A DNA stretch of 64,000 nt from Triatoma infestans (taxonomy: Eukaryota > Arthropoda > Insecta > Hemiptera > Reduviidae), in assembly GCA_011037195.1 (NCBI GenBank), contig JAAEAF010014370.1:112244-176243 (forward strand), written 5' to 3'. Both the position numbers and the translations under genes were made by a program. The notes below the pieces were generated by a model that worked only from the letters and a program-made list of their open reading frames with translations, was not told where the DNA came from and did no database searches. Shown piece after piece: positions 53,150 through 63,318 of the stretch (positions within the stretch are counted from its first letter, which is position 1; every line of letters starts with the position of its first letter).

Positions 53150-54167
53150 ACTTTCTCTTACACCTAGTAAGAGGAAGTATTGTAATCGTGTCAAATTTTC
53201 GATATCGAGTTTTCACCGGAAATATCCGTTTTGAGGTCCCCTGAGTCCAAAAAAGTGGTTTTTAGCGAATGGGCTGTATGTGTGTGTGTGTGTGTGTGTG
53301 TCTGTGTGTGTGTGTGTGTCTGTGTGTGTGTGTATGTATGTGAAAGCATAGCTCAAAAACGAAAATCGTAGAAAGTTCCAACTTGATATTACGTTTAGGT
53401 ATCACCATGGGATCTGACGGTGCGTTATGTGTCAATATTCCTCAACCGGAAGTACCACTTTACTAGTTGTTTTTTTTACGTTTTTGCAATTTTCTCAAAA
53501 ATGGCTCCGAAGATTTTCTTTAACTTGTTATATCAACTACACATACAAAGAGCTACAACTTTTATTTGAAACATTTCTCCAGGAAAATTCATTTAAGGGC
53601 ACTTCTGGGGGAGGGGTGGGGTTAGGTTTTCATCTTAACTGCTGTTTCAGTATATTAGACAATTCTGTCATCTAAATAATGTTAATTAGAATTAAATATG
53701 TTGTTGAAATTCCGAGTTTGAAAAAAAATAGATAACCGGAAGTGCGTTTTTACTGAAATATAATTTTCAGTTTTCTGGTATTTTCTCGAAAATGGCTCCA
53801 ACGATTTTCTTTAAACCAGCGTTGTTAACTATACATATAAAGAGCTACAACTTTTATTTGAAACTTTTCCCCTGATAAATTCATTTAAGGGGACTTTTGG
53901 GGGAGGGGGTTATGTTTTTCTTTAAAATGCTATCACAGTTGATTATACAATTCTGTCATCCAAATTGAAATAACGAGAAATTAATATATGACCCAAATTC
54001 CGAGTTTCAAGGAAATTAGTAAACCGGACAGTTTTACTGGACAGTGTTTTCACTTTTCGACGAATTTCATTAAATTTGGTACACTAACTATAAAATTTGT
54101 CAATTATAATTTTGAGTACTGGAGTAAGAGAAAGTTGTGTGAGTGTTTCACACCAGATTTTTTTTTT
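53150..54167 (+). repeat. Dispersed ~1-kb repeat, complete copy
   Basis: Same order as 47388-48377: hairpin ctcttacacctagtaagag, gatatcgagttttcaccgga, long TG tract (53277-53340), unit 1 (about 53480-53750), unit 2 (about 53770-54030), ggagtaagagaaagttgtgt, hairpin GTGTGAGTGTTTCACAC, CAGATTTTTTTTT. Its right hairpin is a perfect 6-bp stem. Confidence 0.85.
53277..53340. repeat. (TG)n microsatellite inside the dispersed repeat
   Basis: TG run with TC interruptions, in the place where each family copy has a shorter TG-rich tract. Confidence 0.9.
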
Positions 54168-54169
54168 AA

Positions 54170-54625
54170 AGTACGGACATTCTTAGCAGATTTTATTTCT
54201 TTAAAATTTTCCCAATTAAGTAAAAAAAAAAAAAAAGTGTGTTTTTCTTAAATCTCTGTGCATAGATTGTATCGAATTTTCAAATCGAGTTTCACAAGAA
54301 ATACATGTTTCAGATCCGCCAGCACGGTTTTTTTATATCGATTTATAGAAACGATATGTTATATGGTCTCTGCAAATAATCTGGAGCAAAAATAAAATGT
54401 AAGATATTCCAGTGAAGTTTTTTTTTTATAAATTTTTTTGCCATATCCTCATTTCGATTCTTATTAATTCATGTTCAAAACCAAACAGATGTTTTCGAAC
54501 TGTTGAATAGGAAATCAACCGACATCAGTTCTATATAGTTCGAAAACTTCCGGTTGCCAAAAAATAATTTTAATTTGTTGGGGGTCAAATCTAATTACAA
54601 TAGTCTTCATATTTGATTAGATTAT
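54170..54625. other. AT-rich, nothing recognised
   Basis: No motif recognised. Confidence 0.4.
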
Positions 54626-54629
54626 TGCA

Positions 54630-55595
54630 CTGCGACCTGAAAGATTTATTCTGGTCCCCCGAAACCTTTTCCAATGCACAGCCGGCCACCAAGCAACATT
54701 CTCTAGCTACCGACTACACTGTCCATCACCGAATCCTAACTCAACTCAACCCTAACAACTCAACACTGTCCATCACCGAACTAGAGACACTTTGGCGTAG
54801 ACGCCATCGCCCACCGGGTGCAAGCAGCCTCTGGCTCTCCAGGTTGGGGATTCCCTCCCACAACCCATCCTGATCCTTTCCCCTCAGGGTTGCCTGCAAG
54901 TTACCTAGGTTACTGAAACCCTATGCTTGAGGCAATGGACAGGAATCAGTAGATGGACATTAGATCATCGGGCGTCCGATTAGTCATGCTAGCTCGTTAG
55001 AGTTGAAATACTGAACTACGTGTGCAAGCTACTTTCCGAGCCAATTGCTTGCAATTGAGGTAGGATTCGTAGTGGCGCTGGTTTAACCAATCACTCCAAT
55101 GACCGAGGTCATGAGTTGAGCGGGAGGAGACTCGAAATATAAAATTAACCTCGGAACCAGCCAACCGCTGGATTTGCTGGGTGTTCGCAGTTCACCAGAG
55201 CCTGCTAGAGAGTCCCTTCTCTAGCTTCTGATAGTGGAGTGTGACCACGTTGAGCGTATCTCAACCTGCCCTTAAATGGGTCAAGCGGGGGAGTGCTTCG
55301 GCACTTCTGCTATGGTCGGGCATTCACTAAAAGTCCTTCTATGGTGGTGACATTCATGGTTGTTAAACGATCCCGTTGCTTGCAACGGGGGACCTGTAAA
55401 CCCAAACGGGTAGGTACGGTCTAGAAAGATCCCCGAACTACCAGAAGGAAAGGGGGGTATACGGGAAGAATGTCCATCACCGAACAGTGAGTTGTAGAAG
55501 CTTCTAGGGGAAAAAAAATCTTAGGGCAGCATGCTGGATTCGAACCCGGGACCTCCGCGGTGCTACCACTTAGCTAAACCCTTCCTTCACCCTTG
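54630..55595 (-). repeat. SINE-1 copy split by a 689-bp insertion
   Basis: The SINE body (ccaatgcacagccggccacc, cactgtccatcaccgaac) lies at about 54670-54781. It resumes at 55471 (tgtccatcaccgaacagtga, gttgtagaagcttctagggg) and ends in the tRNA-like head at 55540-55593 (B box GGTTCGAATCC). A local duplication of actgtccatcaccga also occurs at 54717-54733. Confidence 0.82.
54782..55470. mobile_element. Unclassified 689-bp insertion with 15-bp TSD
   Basis: Flanked on both sides by TGTCCATCACCGAAC (54767-54781, 55471-55485). Distinctly GC-richer than the host. It contains gcaacgggggacctgtaaac, taggtacggtctagaaagat and a short inverted pair cgttgcttgcaacg. No open frame, tRNA-like boxes, terminal inverted repeats or poly(A). 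A 15-bp duplication suggests target-primed insertion of a LINE-derived or SINE-like RNA. Confidence 0.7.
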
Positions 55596-55825
55596 GCTTT
55601 CGCCAGTTGACTAGGAACGGAGACTCAATTTGTGAACTGAGTTGTCCTTGTCTGTAAAGTGTAGAGTGTTATGTAGTTTAAATGTATTGTGTCTGTTCTG
55701 ATGAAGTGCATGGAGTACTGAGCTGTGGTAATCCGTGGGGTCGCTACTCCCCAAGTAATTGCATGCAACAGATACCCCTTGCGGGCAGTCTTCACATTAA
55801 ATAGAAAAACCCCTCCTCCTATACA

Positions 55826-56510
55826 TTTCATCCATATTTCCTTACTTCCCGTCATAAAAGTTCGTTACCTTGATATCAATTTCAACAAACGACTAACCTT
55901 GGAATTCCCCCCCCCCCCATACTTGACTAAAAAGATCTGAACTGAATAACAGATACAAAATACTAAAAAATACTTCTACACAAACGTTCGAAACTTACAT
56001 TACATAACAAACGACAACTATATTACTCTCTATTAGCCCCTATTTGGACTTACGGAATCGAACTATATGGGACAGCCAGACATTCAATCTTTTATCGCAT
56101 TCAATCCCTACGCACCATAGTCAATGCTACTTTCTTTAAACTTGATAGGTACATATCAACTACATATACAAAGAGCTACAATTTGTTTTTGAAACATTTT
56201 TCCGGGAAAATGCACTTAAGAGCTTTTTTTTTGGGGGGGGGAGGCGAAAGATGGGGTTAGATTGTCCACTAAAATGTTATTTCAGTTTATTACACAATTC
56301 TATCATCTAAATAATATTTATTAGAATTAAATCCAATCATGCCATCCATAACGACCTTAAAATTTCCTGCGTTTCTGCACTAGCCAAGTCCCATTAAAGT
56401 TCCATTCGCAGCTATCCTCTCATTCAAATCCACTAATCCAAGCGCTCTCAATCACAACTCTCCCGTCTAACCCATTACGACGACTGAAGCATCGAAGGCC
56501 TTGCGTTCAT
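55826..56510 (+). pseudogene. jockey-type LINE C-terminus, split by a repeat unit
   Basis: VRYLDINFNKRLTLE (YLGVxLDxRLTW), then after frameshifts NLHYITNDNYITLY and GLTESNYMGQPDIQ or, in the adjacent frame, WTYGIELYGTARHSIFYRIQ-like words. These match the jockey block LYKxLIKPIWTYGIxLWGTA. After the repeat unit at 56131-56332 it continues NHAIHNDLKISCVSALAKSH and a final basic segment. RT motifs are lost. Confidence 0.7.
56131..56332 (+). repeat. Single dispersed-repeat unit fragment inside a jockey element
   Basis: ttctttaaacttgataggta, then acatatacaaagagctacaa, gaaacatttttccgggaaaa, ctatcatctaaataatattt and ttagaattaa are unit words in order. The jockey reading continues directly on either side, so this ~200-bp piece moved or was copied on its own. 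Confidence 0.75.
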
Positions 56511-56514
56511 TTGC

Positions 56515-57050
56515 TTATGTAATCAGCTGTTTCTGAGACTCCACAAACGTTAATTATTTATTACGACTGCCATTGTTGCATGACAGTCGTTCATGTAGAT
56601 CAGTTCACGTGTATCTGCGGCCTTCAGACAACGCACACATTATTCAGAAGTTATCTGTTTTACTTATTGCATAAAATATAACATTATGCATTTGTAAAAA
56701 TCAATAAAAATGTAAACAAAAATTTCTTGGGTCACCATAACTTAAAAGTTTTTCTTTACTGTGTGAAACATCTGATGTAAACACATTCCACACGACTATC
56801 ACTTACTCAAATTAATATAATTTAATCAAATAATTTGTATTTAAAATTGCAACGTTACCATATTTAGTTTGGCTGCTAGAAAATAAATTGTGGTTGGGAT
56901 TTTACTTGCTTACGTAAGCAGCCTTATGTGTAGCGCCCTATGCCAAAACCAAGATAGCTTGTGCAAATATAAATTTAAAATTCACTGACCGACCTCCCAT
57001 ATTCCTCTAAAATAATTTTTTTTCTTCAGAAAAACGTATTGAATGAAAAA
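56515..57050. other. Nothing recognised
   Basis: gcttatgtaatcagctg (56511) and acttgcttacgtaagcagcc (56907) may be remnants of an inverted-repeat element, but the pairing is weak. Confidence 0.3.
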
Positions 57051-57051
57051 T

Positions 57052-58070
57052 AAAATCTAGTGGAAAACACTCACACAACTTTCTCTTACTCCAGTTCTCA
57101 AAATTGCAATTGACAAAGTTTATAGTTATGTATCAAATTAAAGGAAATTCGTCGAAAACTGTTCAGCAAAAGCGCACTTCCTGTTTACTAATTTTCTTGA
57201 AACTTGGCAATTTTAGCCATCTATTTATTTCTAATTAATTTTGTTTGGATGATAGAATTTTATAATCAACTATGATAGTACTTCAGAGAAAAACATAACC
57301 CCACCACTCCCTTAAAAGCGCCCTTTAAATGAATTTTCCCCTGAGAAATGTTTTAAATAAAAAATTGTAGATCTTTGTATGTGTAGTTAATATAGCAAGT
57401 CTCAAGAATATGTCGGATCCATATTTGAGAAAATCGCGAATAAGTGAAACAAATAATTTAGTAAAGGGTGGTAAATTAAACGCACTTTTGGTCATCCGAT
57501 TTTTTTCAAACTCAGAATTTCAACAACACATTTAATTCTAATTAACTTTATTTAGATGACAGAATTGAATAAAAAAAAGTGAAATAGCATTTTAGAGGAA
57601 AACCTAACCCCCACTCCATCCTTCCCCCAAAAGTGCCCTTAAATGAATTTTCCCAAAGAAATGTTTTAAATAAAAGTTGTAGATCTTTGTATGTAGTTGA
57701 TATACCATGTTTACAGGAAATAGGGTCCATTTTTGAGAAAATCGCAAAAAAAGTGAAAAACAACTAGTAATGTAATACTTCTAGTTGGGGAATTTTGACA
57801 GATAACGTACTGTCACATCCAATTGTTGATAACTAAACGGAATATCAAGTTTGAACTTTCTACGATTTTTCGTTTTTGAGCTATGCTGTTCAAATACATA
57901 CATAATGCATGATGTTAAATACACACACACACACACACACACACACCATTTGCTAAAAACCACTTTTTTGGACTCAGGGGACCTTAAAAACGGATATTTC
58001 CGGTGAAAACTCGATATTGAAAAATTTGACACGATTACAATACTTCCTCTTACTAGGAGTAAGAAAAAGT
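57052..58070 (-). repeat. Dispersed ~1-kb repeat, complete minus copy
   Basis: aaaatctagtggaaaacact, caactttctcttactccagt, two units, (AC)n at 57921-57946, gactcaggggacc, and the terminal hairpin cctcttactaggagtaagaa. Mirror of 53150-54167. Confidence 0.85.
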
Positions 58071-58389
58071 AAGAAGTATAAACTACATATTATAAAGAAC
58101 TATTATAAATAAGAAGAAATGGGAAAATTCATTGTTATAAGAATTTTTTTTTTAATTAGAAATTTATAAATGCAAAAAAAAAAAAAAAAAAGAAAATTGC
58201 CTGCGATTGTGTTTAAATGTTTTCTCCTTTTTTTTTTTTGCTGTTCGTGAAGAGAAAGTAAACGTGGACAGATGTTCGAAATTGATTTTTTAGTGCTTTA
58301 CCAGAAAACGCTTGCATTGAAATCCTCTGATTATGATAAAATGCTTTTAGAGATTATATTTATGCGTCATACATATTTGAGCGGACGAA

Positions 58390-58725
58390 TTCCATTAAAT
58401 TTAGTATACTGACTGTAAAGTTTGTCAATTATAATTTTAAAAACTTGGAATAAGAGAAAGTTGTTGTGTGTGAGTGTTTCACACTAGATTTTTATTTTTA
58501 TTTTATTTTTTTCTCTTATTCCTAGTGAAAGGAAGTAATTCAATCGTATCATATCTTCGAAATTTAGTTTTCACTCAGGAAATATATTCATGATTTGAGG
58601 TCTCCTGAGTTTGAAAAAAATGGTCTATTTGTGCGTGTGTATATGTGTCTGTGTGTGAAGAAATATCTCAAATATAAAATCTTGTGAGAAACACACACAC
58701 AAATTTCTCTTACTGCAGTTTATAT
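58390..58725. repeat. Three dispersed-repeat end pieces side by side
   Basis: 58390-58500 is a plus-orientation right end (ggaataagagaaagttgttg ... cactagattttt). 58510-58670 is a plus-orientation left end (ctcttattcctagtgaaagg). 58678-58725 is a minus-orientation right end (aaatcttgtgagaaacacac, tttctcttactgcag). The last continues beyond the minisatellite and LINE at about 61485 (attgacagatttattc). Confidence 0.65.
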
Positions 58726-58726
58726 A

Positions 58727-59836
58727 ATATTGTAATTGACATAATAATAATAAGATATCTGTTACAACACTTTATATAATTGTAATTGACATAATAATAA
58801 GATATCTGTTACAACACTTTATATAATTGTAATTGACATAATAATAATAAGATATCTGTTACAACACTTTATATAATTGTAATTGACATAATAATAATAA
58901 GATATCTGTTACAACACTTTATATAATTGTAATTGACATAATAATAAGATATCTGTTAACACTTTATATAATTGTAATTGACATAATAATAAGATATCTG
59001 TTACAACACTTTATATAATTGTAATTGACATAATAATAATAAGATATCTGTTACAACACTTTATATAATTGTAATTGACATAATAATAATAAGATATCTG
59101 TTACAACACTTTATATAATTGTAATTGACATAATAATAAGATGTATCTGTTACAACACTTTTTAATTATAGTGACATACATAAGAAGATATCTGTACAAC
59201 ACTTTTTATATAATTGTAATGGAATAATAATAAGATATCTGTTACAACACTTTATATAATTGTAATTGACATAATAATAATAAGATATCTGTTACAACAC
59301 TTTATATAATTGTAATTGACATAATAATAATAAGATATCTGTTACAACACTTTATATAATTGTAATTGACATAATAATAATAAGATATCTATTACAACAC
59401 TTTATATAATTGTAATTGACATAATAATAATAAGATATCTGTTACAACACTTTATATAATTGTAATTGACATAATAATAATAAGATATCTGTTACAACAC
59501 TTTATATAATTGTAATTGACATAATAATAAGATATCTGTTAACACTTTATATAATTGTAATTGACATAATAATAAGATATCTGTTACAACACTTTATATA
59601 ATTGTAATTGACATAATAATAATAAGATATCTGTTACAACACTTTATATAATTGTAATTGACATAATAATAATAAGATATCTGTTACAACACTTTATATA
59701 ATTGTAATTGACATAATAATAATAAGATATCTATTACAACACTTTATATAATTGTAATTGACATAATAATAATAAGATATCTGTTACAACACTTTATATA
59801 ATTGTAATTGACATAATAATAAGATATCTGTTACAA
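58727..59836. repeat. 50-bp minisatellite, ~23 units
   Basis: Unit tgtaattgacataataataa, then taagatatctgttacaacac and tttatataat, 44-50 bp, varying in the number of AAT triplets. Variant units (ctgttaacac at 58950 and 59540; ctattacaac at 59383 and 59733) recur in the same order, showing higher-order duplication of blocks. It is bounded on the left by the dispersed repeat's ttgtaattgaca and on the right by LINE coding sequence. Confidence 0.93.
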
Positions 59837-61482
59837 ATTCTTTTTTGTATTTGGGAGTTCCCTTTAAATCCTCGGCAAAGGTTCTTATGGCTGCCAAGCA
59901 TTTCAACTCAAAAGGCTCCACTGCCATTCCCTCCATTTTGAACATTTTGTCCAGTTCTAAATGTGACTCGTGGAATGCAAAAATGCACTTATTTAACTCA
60001 CTTGTTAGTAAAGTTCTTCTTTATGCTTCGGAGATTGTCGAACGAGTACAGTTAAAATTTTTAAAAATTTTACTAAATGTACCTATTAACACCCCAGATT
60101 CATATGTACGATTAGAGACAGGTGTTGTACATCTTTACTGTAGGATCTTCAAACGCATGATGAGGTGGTGGTTGAAGTTATTAGAAATGCCTTCTTTTAG
60201 ACTCCCTCGATTATGTTATGACGTCCTATTAGAGAAAGTGGACAATAAAAAGATTCCCTTTAATTGGACCTATCAGTTAAGAGAAATTTTGTTTTCAATA
60301 GGGGCCCCAGGATGTCTGGTTCTTTCAAAACTCGTTTATATTAAAATGTAATATTAATAATTTGTTAACAAAAATGACTAATCATCTATTAAGCAAGGAT
60401 GTTGACAGTGCTATTTCTTCTAATTTTAATAATTACTATCGCAATATTAGCACACTGGGTCATGGCAAGTCTTATTTATATTTAAGATGTCCTATTGAAT
60501 TTACTAGAGCTTTGTGTCAATTGAGAGTCATGTCCAAAAAATACGTATATTAGTATTTCTGTGAAGGGCTTAAAAAGTCGGTTCAATCTGGAGGGTGGTT
60601 GCCCTGTCTGTCTCAAAGGCTCAGATGACCTCTAACATTTTATGCACATGTGCACATTGTACAGTTATTTTCGTGCTAGATAAGATATTTAAGCTCCTAT
60701 TTATCTAATGAGATTGAGTTACAGCATGAATTCGAGAAGTTATTAGTAATTGATTTGGTATGTAAATTGAAAAATATGTATTTTTTATATTTCCAAGGCA
60801 TTGAGATTGAGTGAATTTATTTTAAATTTTGTAATATCAAAGGTAGGCATAACTGTACAAATATTATTTCTAGTTTTGTACTTTTTGTCAGTTTATCTTA
60901 TATTTCTATATGTAGTAAGCTGTAGCTAATAATAGCAGTTTTTTCTTTTTGTTTCTTTTTTTTTAACCATCTCATCTAATTGTCGAATATTACGAGTATT
61001 TGAGCTCGAATTAATTAATCATTATGTACAGTTGATATTATTATGAATTTCCTTTGTTTAAAATTTATTTTTTTTAATTGTTGATATCATTATTAACTTT
61101 CATTTCATAACTAATATTCTATTCTCTATCTCTTATTTTAGAGTGAATTTCTCTTGTAGTAATAATTCTATTTATTTAGAAGTAAGTTTCATTTTTTTGT
61201 TTTGCTTTTTGTTTCCTCTTCATTATTTACTCAATTTTCATCTCTCCTTTTCTTCAACCATTTTGATCATGTAAATTAATATTATCACTATTATTGTAAT
61301 TTCTGTAATTGTATTTAGTATAATTTGCTACAAAGGAATTTATTTAATTTAATTAGTTATAATTTTTGGAATGCAGTTAGAATTCGATTGTATTTATTCA
61401 GTGTATGTCCAGCTTGAAAAGCCAACTCACTTGCTTAACAGGCTCATTTGTAACCTTATAGCAAATAAAGTTTGATTTGATT
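59837..61482 (+). pseudogene. LINE ORF2 C-terminus and full 3' UTR
   Basis: YLGVPFKSSAKVLMAAKHFN, then LFNSLVSKVLLYASEIV, VERVQLKFLKILLNVPINTP and SYVRLETGVVHLYCRIFKRM. This is the post-RT region of a CR1/jockey-like LINE (YLGVPF, VSxVLLYAxEIW, VExVQxxFLKxLLxVPxxTP, LETGxxxL). After a stop at 60349, MTNHLLSKDVDSAISSNFNN and LYLRCPIEFTRALCQLRV follow. The 3' UTR runs to aaataaagtttgatttgatt (61466-61482) without poly(A), the short-tandem-repeat type of end. aattgtaattgaca follows, the same 14 bases found in every minisatellite unit. RT core missing. Confidence 0.82.
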
Positions 61483-61494
61483 AATTGTAATTGA

Positions 61495-62165
61495 CAGATT
61501 TATTCTTCAATCAGGATAATTTGTACTAAATATTTGCTTATCTTCAATTTTATATCAATTGCAGAATCTAAACATAATGACTTTTTCTTTTTTTGAAGAA
61601 AACTTAACATAGAGTAACCCACCAAAGCTTATTTAAATGAACTTTCTCAAAAAAAAAAGAAAGTTTCCAAGCTATAATTCTGTATTGTTGGTTATGCTCG
61701 TAATATTTTCTCCGATAGCAGTAACAAATAGTAAAAAAATTGAAGTGAATATTATTTTTATCAAAACAATATTTGGAAAAACTTATGGAATTTTGAAGCA
61801 ATAAATGGAATGAATGAGAAATAAAATCTACAAAAACTTGGATTTTAGTTTAGTGAATGGAACTGTCTACTGTTTTATTTATAAGGTTCTAAAGGAAAAT
61901 AATTCTATAACACAAGCCTTTCTTCAATATTAAAAAAAAAAAAAATAAATAAATCCTTTCTTACCATACAGATATATATATATACATATATGTAATAAAA
62001 CTGATAAAGTAAATAAATAGAAGATACATTCTAATATAAATAGTGACGTCAATTCGTACATAATGTTTACAGAGATAATGTAATGTTTGTATTGATGTAA
62101 CCATAACAATATATTCTCATAAAAAAAGAAAAGAAAAAGATACAATGTGATTTTTAAAGATGTGA
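61495..62165. other. AT-rich, nothing recognised
   Basis: The first ~60 bases continue the dispersed-repeat end interrupted at 58725. The remainder is unassigned. Confidence 0.4.
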
Positions 62166-62173
62166 ATGGGATG

Positions 62174-62176
<3 letters not shown>

Positions 62177-62212
<36 letters not shown>
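62177..62212. repeat. (AAT)n microsatellite
   Basis: AAT triplet run directly before a SINE-1. A second run (62397-62414) lies just after that SINE. Confidence 0.9.
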
Positions 62213-62395
62213 GGAAAGGGATAAGTGGTTAGCGTACTGGACCCGGGTTAGAGTTCAGCTGTGCTGCCCTTAGATTTTTTTCTTCCTAGGAGCCTCTACA
62301 GCTCACTGTCCGGTGTTGGACAGTGTTATCTGTAAAGAGAGAACACTGTCCGGATGCCGGCAGTGCACTGAGACGCTCCTTAAATTAACAAAAAA
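62213..62395 (+). repeat. SINE-1 copy, shortened head
   Basis: ggataagtggttagcgtact, then acccgggttagagttcagct (decayed B box), cctctacagctcactgtccg and gatgccggcagtgcactgag. Part of the anticodon-arm region (cccacgcggaga) is missing. Bordered by AAT repeats on both sides. Confidence 0.82.
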
Positions 62396-62429
62396 AATAA
62401 TAATAATAATAATAAAAATAATACAAGGA

Positions 62430-63035
62430 AGATAATTAGAGGCGTGGATTCTTTCAAGTATTTAGGTTCGATTATTGAAAGGAATGGCTCTTCAAATAAA
62501 GAAATAAACGGAAGAATCAGCAGTGCTAAGAGAGCTATTGGAATGCTGAATTCGGTTTTATGGAGTAGCAATATTCTGAAACATACGAAAAAGTTAATTT
62601 ACAATAGAATCGTGGAAAGTATATTGCTATATGGAGCAGAGACATGGACCCTAACTGAACCTTACGGGCGCAGACTCCTTGCAACTGAAATGGATTTTTG
62701 GAGGAGATCTGCTAGAGTCTCGAAATTGGAAAGGAGAAGGAATGAAGAAATAAGGGAAATAATGCATGTAAAGCACAATGTTTTGGAGCGGATAGAGGAG
62801 AGAAGGCTGTGCTGGTTTGGACATATATTTAGGATGGAGGAAGAAAGGATAGCGAGGCAGATGTTGGAATGGGAAGTGGACCGCAGGAGAAAGAAAGGGC
62901 GGCCCAGGAAAACTTGGTTAGATCTCCTGATGGAGTATCTCAGTAGAAATGGACTTCGCGCAACGGATGCAGGCGAAAGAGGGAATAGGAAGGAAAAACT
63001 GAACGATATATTCGGTTGAGGAAAGCCTCAGTATT
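62430..63035 (+). pseudogene. LINE ORF2 C-terminal region
   Basis: A stop-free frame of 191 codons (62444-63019): FKYLGSIIERNGSSNKEING, KLIYNRIVESILLYGAETWT, EMDFWRRSARVSKLERRRNE, RIEERRLCWFGHIFRMEEER and RRKKGRPRKTWLDLLME. This is the complete post-RT segment of a non-LTR ORF2 (FKYLGS, LLYGAETWTL, RLxWFGHxxRM, GRPRxTW). The upstream RT is absent. The uninterrupted frame implies a young copy. It sits between two SINE-1 copies. Confidence 0.85.
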
Positions 63036-63092
63036 GAGGAACCTCCCTGAAAAGAAAAAAGAAAAATTAGACATTCGAAGAAATCTAAGACC

Positions 63093-63306
63093 TAGGGAAG
63101 GGATTAGCTCAGTGGTTAGCGTATTGGACTCCCACGCGGAGGTCCGGTGTTCGAGTCTAGTGCTTACGCCTTAGATTTTTTCTTCCTCGAAGCCTCTACA
63201 GCTCACTGTAGCGAGAGAATACTGGCCGGAAGCCGGCAGGGCATTGTGAAGGCTCCCGATGCCAATGACCATAGCTAAATTTTTTAAATTAAAAAAAAAA
63301 AAAAAA
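63093..63306 (+). repeat. SINE-1 with perfect 12-bp TSD
   Basis: The head has TTAGCTCAGTGGTTAGCG (A box) and GTGTTCGAGTC (B box). The body has cctctacagctcactgtagc, ggccggaagccggcagggca, and the tail is A-rich (63290-63306). AAATCTAAGACC flanks it perfectly (63081-63092, 63307-63318). Youngest-looking SINE in the window. Confidence 0.9.
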
Positions 63307-63318
63307 AAATCTAAGACC

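Noticed and set aside
58727..59836. Regular ~50-bp repeats resembling a CRISPR array
   Set aside because: There are no unique spacers; units are contiguous tandem copies in a eukaryotic genome.
62380..62571. Hydrophobic Leu-rich minus-strand frame
   Set aside because: Arises from AAT/ATT repeats and lies antisense to the LINE coding frame.
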